From positions 62,001-126,000 of the forward strand of contig VHBB01000003.1 of NCBI GenBank assembly GCA_016872155.1: a stretch of 64,000 nt of DNA. Reading direction: 5' to 3'. The notes under the pieces are model-generated. The model was not told the DNA's origin, searched no databases, and saw nothing but the letters and a program-made list of their open reading frames with translations. Of the stretch, positions 8,483 to 16,950 are shown in pieces (position 1 is the stretch's first letter; every line of letters starts with the position of its first letter). The position numbers and the translations under genes are program-made. The stretch is from Sphingomonadales bacterium (GTDB taxonomy: Bacteria; Bacteroidota; Bacteroidia; Chitinophagales; Chitinophagaceae).

Positions 8483-10516
8483 TTGATCTCACCGGCTACC
8501 ATACAACAGATCATGGCAAGAACCGACATCACCGATGTGGTCGGGAGCTTTGTCAAACTAAAAAAGAGGGGTACCAACCTGCTCGGACTATGTCCGTTTC
8601 ATAACGAGAAGACTCCTTCTTTTACCGTCTCTCCCAGTAAAGAGATCTACAAATGCTTTGGATGCGGCAAAAGCGGCAATACCATCAGCTTTGTCATGGA
8701 GCACGAGAAATACAGCTACCCAGAGGCATTAAAATGGTTAGCGCAGCGCTATGGTATCGAAATAGAAGAGACCTACTTAAATGAGGAGCAGCGTCAGCAG
8801 GTGCAAACGGCCGACAACCTCTTTGCCCTTAACCAGTTTGCGCAGCAATTCTTTACTACACAACTACTTTCGACAGAAGAGGGACAAGATATTGGCCTGG
8901 CCTATTGCAGAGAAAGAGAGTTCACAGAGGCGATCATCAAGAAGTTTCAACTGGGCTATAGTCCCGAGCAAAAGGATGCATTTACCAAAGCCGCCTTGGC
9001 CGCACAATTTAATCCGGAGCTGCTGGTCAAGTCGGGGCTGGCGGCCAACCGCTACGATCAATTAAGCGATAATTACCGCGGAAGAATCATTTTTCCAATC
9101 CATAATCACAGTGGTAAAGTGCTGGGCTTTGGGGCTCGTACGCTTAAGAAGAACGATACCGCTCCCAAATACATCAACACGCCCGAAAACGAGATCTATG
9201 TAAAAAGCAAGATCCTCTATGGCTCTTTTTTTGCCAGACAGGCCATCGACAAGGCCGACGAATGTCTATTGGTAGAAGGATACACCGATGTCTTATCGCT
9301 ACATCAATCGGGTATCGAAAATGTGGTAGCCTCGGGTGGTACTGCCTTAACACCCGATCAACTTCGGCTCGTAAAAAAATACACCAATAACCTCACCATA
9401 ATTTACGATGGCGATGCCGCCGGTATTAAGGCGGCTTTGCGCGGACTCGATCTGGCACTCGAAGAAGGCTTGCAAGTACAGTTGGTGCTAATACCCGATG
9501 GAGACGACCCCGATAGCTATGTAAATAAAGTAGGACCGGCCGCGTTTCGCAGTTTCGTGCAGCAGCACAAAAAAGACGTAATACTTTTTCAAGTAGAGGT
9601 AGCCCTGCGCGACACAGGCTCGGATGCCGCGAAAAAAGCCGCAGTGGTCAACCGGATGGCCGAGACCATCTCGCGAATCAATAAGGCCGAGGACTTTACC
9701 AAGCAACAAGATTACATCAAGCAATGCGCCACTTTGCTAAAGATCGATGAGGCCGGTTTGCACACGTTGGTCAATAAGTATATTCGCGACCGCATTCAGG
9801 CACAAGAGCGCAAGACCGCTCCTCTCTCTTCGGTGGTCATAGAAGAGAATGCCCAGAGATCGGCAGCCAGCAACTTCGATGACGCCACCTTTTTACTGCT
9901 GTTCAAAGATGAGCTACAAGAAAAAGAAGTTGCCCGCATCTTGCTCGAGTACGGGCACCGCCGCTGGAATACGGATCAGAAAGTAAGTGACTTTATTTTA
10001 GAAGAGATCGCCGACGACAGCCTGCTCGAGAACGCAGAGGTACAAAAACTTTTTACCGCCTACCGAGCCCTTCGTATGCAGGGAGAGGATCCGCAGGGCC
10101 CCCAGTATTTTTTACAACATCCCGATCAGCAACTCAGTACGCTGGCGGTCTCACTTATTCAATTTCCGTACGAAGAGAGCGGCCGTTGGAAATCGGAGTT
10201 CAGTCAACAAGCCGGTTATCAATCTCGGTTATTCGAACAAGACTATGAACAATTTATTGCCACGCTGTCGGTCGGACAAGAAAGTAGTTTGCAGCAATTT
10301 CTTAAAGCCGAAGAGGACCGCTCTCCCGAAGCCATCCATTCGGCCATTCATTACCTAAAGCTTCGTAAGATCAAACGAATGCTGCTCGAAAATCAACAGG
10401 ACATGGAAAAGCAACACAGTACCGAAAAATTCAGCGTACTGTTACAAACGCACGATCATTTAAAACAAATGGAAATAGCCTTAGGAAAGCAAGCCGGAAG
10501 CGTTATTATTCGCTAG
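8483..10516 (+). CDS. dnaG: DNA primase
   Basis: A 677-residue bacterial primase that makes RNA primers at the replication fork. The start chosen is TTG at 8483, because it gives MISPATIQQIMARTDITDVV, the family's conserved N terminus; the next ATG (8513) would remove ten conserved residues. The CHC2 zinc motif is Cys37, His40, Cys58 and Cys61 (CPFH and CFGC). The TOPRIM segments are LLVEGYTDVLSL and IYDGDAAG, with the metal-binding acidic residues present. A C-terminal helicase-interacting region follows. The 3' end overlaps the convergent DUF3052-like gene by 11 bases. Confidence 0.97.
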   Translation: MISPATIQQIMARTDITDVVGSFVKLKKRGTNLLGLCPFHNEKTPSFTVSPSKEIYKCFGCGKSGNTISFVMEHEKYSYPEALKWLAQRYGIEIEETYLNEEQRQQVQTADNLFALNQFAQQFFTTQLLSTEEGQDIGLAYCREREFTEAIIKKFQLGYSPEQKDAFTKAALAAQFNPELLVKSGLAANRYDQLSDNYRGRIIFPIHNHSGKVLGFGARTLKKNDTAPKYINTPENEIYVKSKILYGSFFARQAIDKADECLLVEGYTDVLSLHQSGIENVVASGGTALTPDQLRLVKKYTNNLTIIYDGDAAGIKAALRGLDLALEEGLQVQLVLIPDGDDPDSYVNKVGPAAFRSFVQQHKKDVILFQVEVALRDTGSDAAKKAAVVNRMAETISRINKAEDFTKQQDYIKQCATLLKIDEAGLHTLVNKYIRDRIQAQERKTAPLSSVVIEENAQRSAASNFDDATFLLLFKDELQEKEVARILLEYGHRRWNTDQKVSDFILEEIADDSLLENAEVQKLFTAYRALRMQGEDPQGPQYFLQHPDQQLSTLAVSLIQFPYEESGRWKSEFSQQAGYQSRLFEQDYEQFIATLSVGQESSLQQFLKAEEDRSPEAIHSAIHYLKLRKIKRMLLENQQDMEKQHSTEKFSVLLQTHDHLKQMEIALGKQAGSVIIR

Positions 10517-10910
10517 CGACGGCCACCTCGCAGCGAGTAAACCGAAGTGCGCTCCACACATGGTCAAGCTCTACCCGTTCGATGCTTTCGTAGCCACCTC
10601 CTGTCAACTGGTTCCAGCTGGCTTCGCGGTTAAGATTGGTCACGATCTTGGACGTACTCTTGGGATAGGCTACCCAGAACTTAGAATTTTCCTTTAAAGA
10701 AGGCATCACATCTCTAAGAATACCATTGAGTTGATTCTCATTTACGGCAAAGATCAGCGCAAAATCGATCTTTCTGCTTTTGAGCAGTGGGGTCATGTTT
10801 TTTGCAAAAGAAAGCTTGCTGAACTGTTTTTCGATGGATGAGGGAAGGCCTTGAATCAAGAGGTTCTTTTCGTCGGCTAATTGTAATTTATCGAACAGGT
10901 TCTGTGACAT
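10506..10910 (-). CDS. DUF3052-like protein
   Basis: A 134-residue cytoplasmic protein from the ATG at 10910; an in-frame TTG two codons upstream is less likely. Recognisable family features are the central DFALIFAVN strand, the segment KFWVAYPKSTSKI, and the C-terminal DHVWSALRFTR. DUF3052 proteins have no established biochemical role. The gene is convergent with dnaG, overlapping it by 11 bases, and is separated from plsY by 125 bases, so it is probably monocistronic. Family assignment is by remembered motif pattern, with moderate confidence. Confidence 0.65.
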   Translation of the reverse strand: MSQNLFDKLQLADEKNLLIQGLPSSIEKQFSKLSFAKNMTPLLKSRKIDFALIFAVNENQLNGILRDVMPSLKENSKFWVAYPKSTSKIVTNLNREASWNQLTGGGYESIERVELDHVWSALRFTRCEVAVASE

Positions 10911-11035
10911 AGGCAATACTTTAGCAGGGTTGTAAAATTAACGAATTTTAGCCAATAAGGCACTGCTATGACGCAGAAAAACTACGTAAAAAATAGAGGT
11001 TGACTCAAATGAAAATTGAAAATCAACACGTTAGA

Positions 11036-11692
11036 TCAGCGTGTCTTATTCCGCTGTTCCCGGCGGCGATCGCGCCCCTTGAGGATGGGCAACTTACCCT
11101 CTTTCCCTTTTAAGAGCCTGCCAATATTTTTTTGATGGGTAAGTAATACCAGCAATGCCACCGTTATGGCAAAGACGCGGTAAAGGGGATTTTCGACATT
11201 AAAAACAACGAGAATAAAGACCGGAAAACTAATACTGGCCAAGATGCTGCTAAGAGAAACAAAACGGGTCAGGTACAAAACCAGCGAAAAAATGCTAACA
11301 CATCCTACGGCCGTAAGCGGAGAGATACCGAGCACCATTCCAAAGATCGTAGCCACCCCCTTGCCTCCTCTAAAATCGGCCCAGATCGGAAAAATATGCC
11401 CAATAACAGCGGCGAGCCCTAACAGCGTTTGAAGATTCTGAAAGGCCATTCCCTCGGGCTCATAATCAGGAAGCAAAAAGACCAATTGAACGGCCAAGAC
11501 CCCTTTGAGCATATCGCCGATCATCACCAGGGTACCCCATTTAGGCCCCAACACACGGTACACGTTGGTGGCCCCGGCGTTACCACTACCGTAGTCTCTG
11601 ATGTCGATAGAGAAAAAACGTTGACTGACCCAAACAGCGGTGGGGACACTACCAATCAGGTAGGCTATAAGGGTTAATAGGAACTCGTTCAT
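11036..11692 (-). CDS. plsY: Acyl-phosphate glycerol-3-phosphate acyltransferase
   Basis: A 218-residue inner-membrane enzyme that moves an acyl group from acyl-phosphate to glycerol-3-phosphate, the first step of phospholipid synthesis in most bacteria. Conserved motifs are SxxxA-like IGSVPTAVW, the loop DYGSGNAGATNVYRVLG, the segment ADFRGGKGVATIFG and a C-terminal THQKNIGRLLKG. About six to seven hydrophobic segments are visible. Length is normal. A TAnnTTTG box lies 15 bases upstream of the ATG, so it likely has its own promoter despite lying downstream of prmA. Confidence 0.96.
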   Translation of the reverse strand: MNEFLLTLIAYLIGSVPTAVWVSQRFFSIDIRDYGSGNAGATNVYRVLGPKWGTLVMIGDMLKGVLAVQLVFLLPDYEPEGMAFQNLQTLLGLAAVIGHIFPIWADFRGGKGVATIFGMVLGISPLTAVGCVSIFSLVLYLTRFVSLSSILASISFPVFILVVFNVENPLYRVFAITVALLVLLTHQKNIGRLLKGKEGKLPILKGRDRRREQRNKTR

Positions 11693-11707
11693 TACAAACT
11701 GGCTTTA

Positions 11708-11715
11708 CAAAAATA
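11708..11715 (-). promoter_or_regulatory. Putative -7 box (TATTTTTG) for plsY
   Basis: Consensus TAnnTTTG on the minus strand in the 33-base gap between prmA and plsY. No TTG at the expected -33 distance was found, so support is partial. Confidence 0.35.
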
Positions 11716-11725
11716 TGACAATTTG

Positions 11726-12550
11726 TTAATATGCCAGTCTAAGCACGCTCCATCCTAGCAGGGTCTGCTGCGAGAGCAAACGCAGTTGTTCCTGCTCACA
11801 AACAGGCAAAAAAGTAGAAATATCCTCTTCGAGAATCCCACTTAATACTAGTTGACCTCCAGGCAATACCATTCGAACCAGTGCACGCATGTGTTCGGTA
11901 AGAATAGAGAGGTTGATGTTGGCAACAATAATATCCGCAGAAACACCGGGCAACGGCGCAGCACCTTCCGAAAGTTCAATGCGACTGCATTGATTAGCTT
12001 CTATATTTTCAGCTGCGTTTTGCAGACTCCACGAATCGTTATCGATGGCGATCACCCTAGAGGCGCCCATTTTCTCGGCAAGAATGGCTAGCACCCCTGT
12101 TCCGGTACCAAAGTCAAAAACTGTTTTATCGTTTAGATCGAGTTGACGCATTTCGGAGGCCATTAACCGCGTGGTAGCGTGGTGTCCGGTTCCAAAACTC
12201 ATCTTGGGTGTAATAACAAGTTCGTGCGTGGCCTGACCAAACGGTGGATGAAAGGCGGCTCGAATATGTAAAAAAGAATCGATGGTAACCGGATCAAAAT
12301 TAGATTCCCATTGTTGATTCCAGTTAATGGGCTCTACGTGCTGTACGCTATACGTCAACTGCATCTCGGATGCAAGTGCAGCGAGCTGCGATTCGTTGTA
12401 GGCCGCGCTGGGAATATACGCCAGCAAGGCCTGCTCTTTTTCTTCGAATCCCTCATAACCTGCCTCGCTTAGCAGGGCAATGAGCCAATCGGTCTGCTCG
12501 GCCGTAACTGGCGAGAAGGTGATAGAGATATAGATGATCGTATTATTTAT
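11726..12550 (-). CDS. prmA: Ribosomal protein L11 methyltransferase (start codon apparently non-canonical)
   Basis: The enzyme trimethylates ribosomal protein L11. The SAM motif VFDFGTGTGVLAILAEKMGA and the IVANINLSIL post-I segment are clear. The first usable TTG (12427) would give only 233 residues, yet the frame continues upstream with a family-like N terminus (IIYISITFSP, then WLIALLSEAGYEGFEE), giving about 275 codons. No ATG, GTG or TTG lies in that extension before the pnp stop. ATA at 12548-12550 overlaps the pnp TAA as ATAA, as though an ATGA overlap had mutated. The start is therefore set tentatively at 12550. Alternatives are an ATC or ACG start, the short TTG form, or a sequencing error. 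Confidence 0.8.
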   Translation of the reverse strand: MNNTIIYISITFSPVTAEQTDWLIALLSEAGYEGFEEKEQALLAYIPSAAYNESQLAALASEMQLTYSVQHVEPINWNQQWESNFDPVTIDSFLHIRAAFHPPFGQATHELVITPKMSFGTGHHATTRLMASEMRQLDLNDKTVFDFGTGTGVLAILAEKMGASRVIAIDNDSWSLQNAAENIEANQCSRIELSEGAAPLPGVSADIIVANINLSILTEHMRALVRMVLPGGQLVLSGILEEDISTFLPVCEQEQLRLLSQQTLLGWSVLRLAY

Positions 12551-14709
12551 TCTCCTTCGGAAGGAGCGGTCTGATCGGGTTTTGGAATCAGCGCCTTGCG
12601 AGAGAGCTTGAATTTTCCGGATTTGGGATCGGTACCGATCAGCTTAACTTTCATGGGATCGCCTTCTTTTACGAGTCCATCGAGGGTCTCGAGACGTTTC
12701 CAGCTAACCTCACTTATATGAACCAATCCTTGCTTACCGGGTAAGAACTCCACAAAAGCACCAAAGGGCATAATAGATTTGACCACGGCATCGTAGGTGT
12801 CACCGATCTGGGGCACGGCCACGATTCCTTTGATCCAAGATACGGCTTTGTCTACGCCCTCTTTGTTGACACTAAATATGCTAACCTCTCCTCTGTTATT
12901 GATCTCTTCGAGGGTAATGGTAGTGCCGGTCTCACGCTGAATTTCCTGAATCACTTTACCACCGGGCCCAATAACAGCACCAATAAATTCCTTATCGATA
13001 AAGAGCTTGACCATACGAGGCGCATGCGGCTTAACATCCTCTCGAGAAGCCGGAATGCATTGATACATGGCATCCAAAATATGTAAGCGACCACGACGCG
13101 CCTGATCGAGCGCTTTGCGCATAACTTCCATCTTGAGCCCATCTACCTTTATATCCATTTGCACACCACAAATACCATCACGGGTACCGGTCACTTTAAA
13201 GTCCATATCACCAAGATGATCCTCGTCTCCTAGGATATCGGTAAGAATCGCGAATTTGTCGCCCTTGGTAATTAATCCCATGGCTACGCCCGACACGTGC
13301 TTGGGAATTCCCACACCCGCATCCATCAGGGCCAACGAACCGGCACAGACCGTAGCCATCGAAGAAGATCCGTTCGATTCTAATATATCACTCACCACGC
13401 GAACCGTGTACGGAAAGTCACCCGTGGGCATCATTTGCTTTAAAGAACGTTGAGCCAGGTTACCATGCCCTACCTCTCGGCGGCTTTGCCCGCGCATCAT
13501 TTTTACTTCGCCCGTAGAGAACGGAGGGAAATTATAGTGCAGATAAAATTTTGAGTCTACCGATTTTGCGGCACTCTCTACCAGTAACTCATCCATGGGT
13601 GTTCCCAAGGTGACGGTGGTAAGTGATTGGGTCTCTCCTCTTGTAAATAACGAAGACCCGTGTGGAGAAGGCAGCACATCCACCTCCATATCAAGAGGAC
13701 GAACGGTCTCCAGATCACGCCCATCAAGACGAACCTTTTCGTCGAGTATCATGTCTCTTACCACATCGTACTGCAGATCGCCATAATAGACCGATGTGAG
13801 TTTTTTGGTAAGATCAGGCAAACTTTCGTCTTCAGAAAGACCGGCTTCTTTTTTAATATAGCTAACCAGTTCTTTCTTGATCGCCTCAAAGCGATCGGAG
13901 CGTTCGTGCTTGCCAAATTTTCCTTTGGCCACCTCGTATACTTTAGGTTGAGCAAACGAATAGATCTTTTCTTTTAACGCTTCGTCGGTGGCGGGCTTGG
14001 TGTATTCTCTTTTTGCGGTAACACCGGCCAATGCCCTCAACTCTTGTTGCGCCTTTACCTGAACGCGGATGGCATCATGGGCCAGTTCGAGCACCTTGCA
14101 AAGGTCCTCTTCGCTGCACTCTTGCGCCTCTCCTTCTACCATCATCAAATTCTTTTCGGTAGCCGCAATAATGAAATCCATGTTTGATTTCTCCATTTGG
14201 CTGCGCGTAGGGTTGATAATAAATTGTCCATCTACCCGCGATACCCTTACCTCCGAGATAATTTCTTTGATCGGAATGTCCGAGACCGCCAGTGCAGCAG
14301 AGGCCGCCAAACAGGCCAATGCATCGGGCATAATTTCAGGATCGCTAGAAACCAGCGTGACCAATACCTGCACATCACAGAAATAATCTTCTGGAAACAG
14401 CGGACGAAGGGCACGGTCGATCAAACGACTGGTGAGTACCTCGTAATCGTTGAGCTTAGCCTCCCGCTTAAAAAAAGATCCCGGAATACGTCCGGCCGCT
14501 GCAAATTTCTCTTGGTAGTCGACCGTTAAGGGAAAGAAGCTTTGCCCTTCTTTGGGCTCGCGATTGGCCACTACGGTGGCCAGTATCATACAATTTCCCA
14601 TCGATACCGTAACGGCACCGTCGGCTTGACGAGCCAAACGACCTGTTTCGATGGTAATGATTCGGCCTTGACCGATATCGAATTTTTTACTGATTGGTTG
14701 TTGTAACAT
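12547..14709 (-). CDS. pnp: Polyribonucleotide nucleotidyltransferase
   Basis: A 720-residue phosphorolytic 3'-5' exoribonuclease of the RNA degradosome. Domains in order are the first RNase PH domain, the all-helical linker, the catalytic second RNase PH domain (LFTRGETQSLTTVTLGTP, then GDFPYTVRVVSDILESNGSS), a KH domain with IGPGGKVIQEI, and an S1 domain (VVKSIMPFGAFVEFLPGKQG). Length is normal. It follows rpsO after a 134-base spacer containing RNA hairpins, the order rpsO-pnp found in many bacteria. It overlaps the presumed prmA start at its stop codon. Confidence 0.98.
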   Translation of the reverse strand: MLQQPISKKFDIGQGRIITIETGRLARQADGAVTVSMGNCMILATVVANREPKEGQSFFPLTVDYQEKFAAAGRIPGSFFKREAKLNDYEVLTSRLIDRALRPLFPEDYFCDVQVLVTLVSSDPEIMPDALACLAASAALAVSDIPIKEIISEVRVSRVDGQFIINPTRSQMEKSNMDFIIAATEKNLMMVEGEAQECSEEDLCKVLELAHDAIRVQVKAQQELRALAGVTAKREYTKPATDEALKEKIYSFAQPKVYEVAKGKFGKHERSDRFEAIKKELVSYIKKEAGLSEDESLPDLTKKLTSVYYGDLQYDVVRDMILDEKVRLDGRDLETVRPLDMEVDVLPSPHGSSLFTRGETQSLTTVTLGTPMDELLVESAAKSVDSKFYLHYNFPPFSTGEVKMMRGQSRREVGHGNLAQRSLKQMMPTGDFPYTVRVVSDILESNGSSSMATVCAGSLALMDAGVGIPKHVSGVAMGLITKGDKFAILTDILGDEDHLGDMDFKVTGTRDGICGVQMDIKVDGLKMEVMRKALDQARRGRLHILDAMYQCIPASREDVKPHAPRMVKLFIDKEFIGAVIGPGGKVIQEIQRETGTTITLEEINNRGEVSIFSVNKEGVDKAVSWIKGIVAVPQIGDTYDAVVKSIMPFGAFVEFLPGKQGLVHISEVSWKRLETLDGLVKEGDPMKVKLIGTDPKSGKFKLSRKALIPKPDQTAPSEGE

Positions 14710-14724
14710 AACGTGAGTTTTAAC

Positions 14725-14737
14725 GAGACAACGTCTC
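14725..14737 (-). promoter_or_regulatory. Small hairpin in the pnp leader
   Basis: Inverted repeat GAGAC-loop-GTCTC with a three-base loop; flanking AAC/GTT can extend it with a one-base bulge. It lies about 15 bases before the pnp ATG, where it would affect ribosome access or offer a double-stranded processing site. Confidence 0.4.
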
Positions 14738-14786
14738 TGTTGTACGGGTGCTATGAAAGGGGTACGCTGCTGCCAGCTCCCCTAAT

Positions 14787-14818
14787 AACCTGGCCTATTT
14801 TGTACTAGAGGCTAGGTT
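14787..14818 (-). promoter_or_regulatory. Stem-loop in the rpsO-pnp spacer
   Basis: Nine paired bases in two blocks: AACCT with AGGTT and GCCT with AGGC, separated by a single mismatch and closed by a 12-base loop. It lies 26 bases after the rpsO stop with no following U-tract, so it looks more like an RNA processing or stability element than a terminator. In other bacteria an RNase III-cleaved stem precedes pnp; the analogy is inference. Confidence 0.5.
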
Positions 14819-14843
14819 GTTCAATAGACTAGTTCCGATAAAT

Positions 14844-15113
14844 TTATTTTCTGATTCCCAACTGCTCGATCAACTTACGATAACCGCTCAGGTTATGCTT
14901 TTGTAAGTAATTGAGAAGACGCTTACGCTTACCCACCAGTTGCATAAGACCACGGTGTGTAGAGAAGTCTTTCTTGTTGGTTTGAAGATGATCGCTGATC
15001 TGGCTGATCCGCTCCGTGAGCAAAGCGATCTGTCCCTCGATAGAACCGGTGTTCTTGGCCGTACCGGCATACTGAGAGATAATGGTTACCTTTTTTTCTT
15101 TTGCTAGAGGCAT
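14844..15113 (-). CDS. rpsO: 30S ribosomal protein S15
   Basis: An 89-residue ribosomal protein that binds the central domain of 16S rRNA early in 30S assembly. The conserved core is seen in GSIEGQIALLTERISQISDHL, with the later helices LMQLVGKRKRLLNYLQKH and YRKLIEQLGIRK. Length is exactly that of the family. It is the first gene of an rpsO-pnp-prmA run, and its leader holds a well-formed promoter and a duplicated 8-base motif that could serve autoregulation. Confidence 0.98.
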   Translation of the reverse strand: MPLAKEKKVTIISQYAGTAKNTGSIEGQIALLTERISQISDHLQTNKKDFSTHRGLMQLVGKRKRLLNYLQKHNLSGYRKLIEQLGIRK

Positions 15114-15132
15114 CTTGTTGATTTTTAATTTT

Positions 15133-15157
15133 TCATCCGATTATCTGATTCATCCGA
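15133..15157 (-). repeat. Duplicated 8-mer TCGGATGA in the rpsO leader
   Basis: TCGGATGA occurs twice on the minus strand (15150-15157 and 15133-15140), with starts 17 bases apart, between the rpsO promoter and start codon. S15 represses its own mRNA in several bacteria, so a protein-binding leader element is plausible but unproven. Confidence 0.4.
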
Positions 15158-15168
15158 CATCAGGGCGG

Positions 15169-15176
15169 CAAAGGTA
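15169..15176 (-). promoter_or_regulatory. Promoter of rpsO (TACCTTTG, with TTG at 15196-15198)
   Basis: The -7 box matches TAnnTTTG exactly and a -33 TTG lies 19 bases further upstream, the expected Bacteroidota spacing. It implies a leader of about 50 nucleotides. Confidence 0.6.
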
Positions 15177-15262
15177 AGGCAAGCACCCGTAATTGCAATG
15201 GTTTGGGGGTGGTTTTTTTACATTTTCCGGCCCTATTTGGCATTGATTATCAGCCGATAGCT

Positions 15263-15270
15263 TAGTTTTG
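15263..15270 (+). promoter_or_regulatory. Putative -7 box (TAGTTTTG) for the MiaE-like gene
   Basis: Exact TAnnTTTG ending only 4 bases before the GTG start codon; a TTG at 15243-15245 is 17 bases upstream of the box. If real, transcription begins at or next to the start codon, giving a leaderless mRNA. Confidence 0.45.
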
Positions 15271-15274
15271 AACC

Positions 15275-15883
15275 GTGACAATCTCTTCTGATACTCAAAC
15301 CATATTACGGTTACAGTTACCGACCGATCCCCGCTGGGTCGACCTGGCCGCCTTATCGCTCGAAGATATACTCACCGATCATGCCTATTGCGAACAAAAG
15401 GCAGCGACCACTTGCATCTCTCTAATTCAGCGCTACCCCCTGCACGAAAAGATCGTCGAAGAGTTAGCGCCCATCGTAACCGAAGAATGGGGTCACTTTC
15501 GCGCGGTATTGACCGAGCTTAAAAATAGAGGGCTAAAACTGGGCAAGCAGCGAAAGGATCTTTATGTCAATGCCCTGCTGGATTTTCAACAAAAAGGAGG
15601 CAGCCCCGAAGGACGATTACTCGATCAATTACTGACCATGGCCCTGATAGAGGCCCGCAGTTGCGAGCGATTCAAACGACTTAGCGAGGGTCTTGAAGAC
15701 GCCTATCTTAGAACGTTCTATCGAAAATTTATGGAAAGCGAGGCCGGCCATTATACCCTTTTTATAAAACTGGCCGATCATTATATCGATAAAGAAACGG
15801 TGCGAAAAAGATGGATGGAATGGCTGCACTACGAATCGCAGGTCATTCTTTCGCTCGAGGTTAGAGGAGACCGAATCCATTAA
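15275..15883 (+). CDS. miaE: tRNA-(ms2io6A)-hydroxylase-like diiron protein
   Basis: A 202-residue ferritin-like four-helix protein. Likely diiron ligands lie in DHAYCEQKAA, EEWGHF, IEARSCERF and ESEAGHY, the pattern of MiaE, which hydroxylates the isopentenyl side chain of ms2i6A at tRNA position 37. Length matches the family. The GTG at 15275 is used as start because it gives the usual short N terminus before LPTDPRWVDLA and no ATG is nearby. The stop overlaps the next gene's ATG by one base (TAATG). The precise modification depends on MiaA/MiaB elsewhere in the genome, which the window does not show. Confidence 0.85.
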   Translation: MTISSDTQTILRLQLPTDPRWVDLAALSLEDILTDHAYCEQKAATTCISLIQRYPLHEKIVEELAPIVTEEWGHFRAVLTELKNRGLKLGKQRKDLYVNALLDFQQKGGSPEGRLLDQLLTMALIEARSCERFKRLSEGLEDAYLRTFYRKFMESEAGHYTLFIKLADHYIDKETVRKRWMEWLHYESQVILSLEVRGDRIH

Positions 15884-16950
15884 TGCATACTTCGCAAGTA
15901 CAAGAAGTCATAGCCGCCCTCGACAACTCCTTTAGCGGGTCGATCGTTCACCCTATTAGCGGCGGACTTATCAATACTTCGTTTTGCATAGAAAATCCGG
16001 CTGGCAAAAAAGTTTTTTTACAACAGATCAACGAACAGGTCTTTGCCCGACCAGAGCAGATCGCAGCTAACCTGCTTGTTATATATACTGAATTAGAAAA
16101 GCAAAACGCTGCCCATAGTATGGCCAAGCCACTTGCCTTTGAAAATGGAGGGTGGTTGTTTCGAGATACCAAGGGATCTTGTTGGCGCATCGCAGACTAT
16201 ATCGAGGCGGTCACCTATCAAAGAGCCGAGCGACCCGCGCAACTCGAAATGGCCGTAAAAAGTTTTGCAGGTTTTACAGCCTTACTCAAAGAGGTGGCCC
16301 TGGATAAGCTGTATACCACGTTGGCTGATTTTCATAACCTCTCCCTTCGTTTTTTGCAGTTTCAAGAAGCCATTGCCACTGGCCATCCGGGGCGAAGGAA
16401 CGAAGCGTCTTATCTGATCGAAGGCCTGTTGCAACGGAGTACGTACGCAGACCTCTACCAGCAAATGAGCCAGTCACCCGATGATTTTAAAAAAAGGGTC
16501 ATGCATCACGACGCCAAGCTAAGCAATCTTCTTTTTGACAAAAAAGAAGACAGGGTGCTAGCCGTGGCCGATCTGGATACGACAATGCCCGGATTTTTCT
16601 TTTCGGATCTGGGAGATATGGTCCGGTCCATGTCTTGCAGCGACGACGAAAACAGCCATCAACCCACCCGTGTAAGCGTAGTGCCAGCGGCCTACTCCAT
16701 GCTCTACACGCAGTATAGATCGATACTATCGAGCCAGTTGACCAAGGCCGAAACCGAGCTGCTGCACGGCGCAGGGCTGCTAATGATCTATATGCAATCA
16801 ATCCGCTTTCTAACGGATTATCTGAACGGCGACCGCTATTATAAAACAGAAAGAGTCGGACAAAACCTAGACCGGGCCCTGCATCAATTTACCTTGCTCT
16901 GCTCCGTAGAGGAGCACCTAAAAAAAGAATATCGCTTTAGTGTGCGCTAA
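15883..16950 (+). CDS. Phosphotransferase of the aminoglycoside/choline kinase fold, NahK-like
   Basis: A 355-residue protein-kinase-like small-molecule kinase. The catalytic loop is HHDAKLSNLLFD (Asp210, Asn214) and the metal-binding loop is ADLDTTMPG, followed by SDLGDMVRS. The LDTxMPG and D(F/L)GD combination resembles N-acetylhexosamine 1-kinases more than antibiotic-modifying enzymes, so an amino-sugar substrate is the best guess. It is coupled to the MiaE-like gene by a TAATG overlap, and its last 4 bases overlap the convergent GSCFA gene. I see no reason to treat it as a resistance determinant. Confidence 0.75.
   Translation: MHTSQVQEVIAALDNSFSGSIVHPISGGLINTSFCIENPAGKKVFLQQINEQVFARPEQIAANLLVIYTELEKQNAAHSMAKPLAFENGGWLFRDTKGSCWRIADYIEAVTYQRAERPAQLEMAVKSFAGFTALLKEVALDKLYTTLADFHNLSLRFLQFQEAIATGHPGRRNEASYLIEGLLQRSTYADLYQQMSQSPDDFKKRVMHHDAKLSNLLFDKKEDRVLAVADLDTTMPGFFFSDLGDMVRSMSCSDDENSHQPTRVSVVPAAYSMLYTQYRSILSSQLTKAETELLHGAGLLMIYMQSIRFLTDYLNGDRYYKTERVGQNLDRALHQFTLLCSVEEHLKKEYRFSVR

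Noticed and set aside
15883-16950. Antibiotic resistance gene (aminoglycoside phosphotransferase)
   Set aside because: The motif set (LDTxMPG and following GD segment) fits NahK-like sugar kinases, and the gene is coupled to a tRNA-modification gene rather than to mobile DNA.
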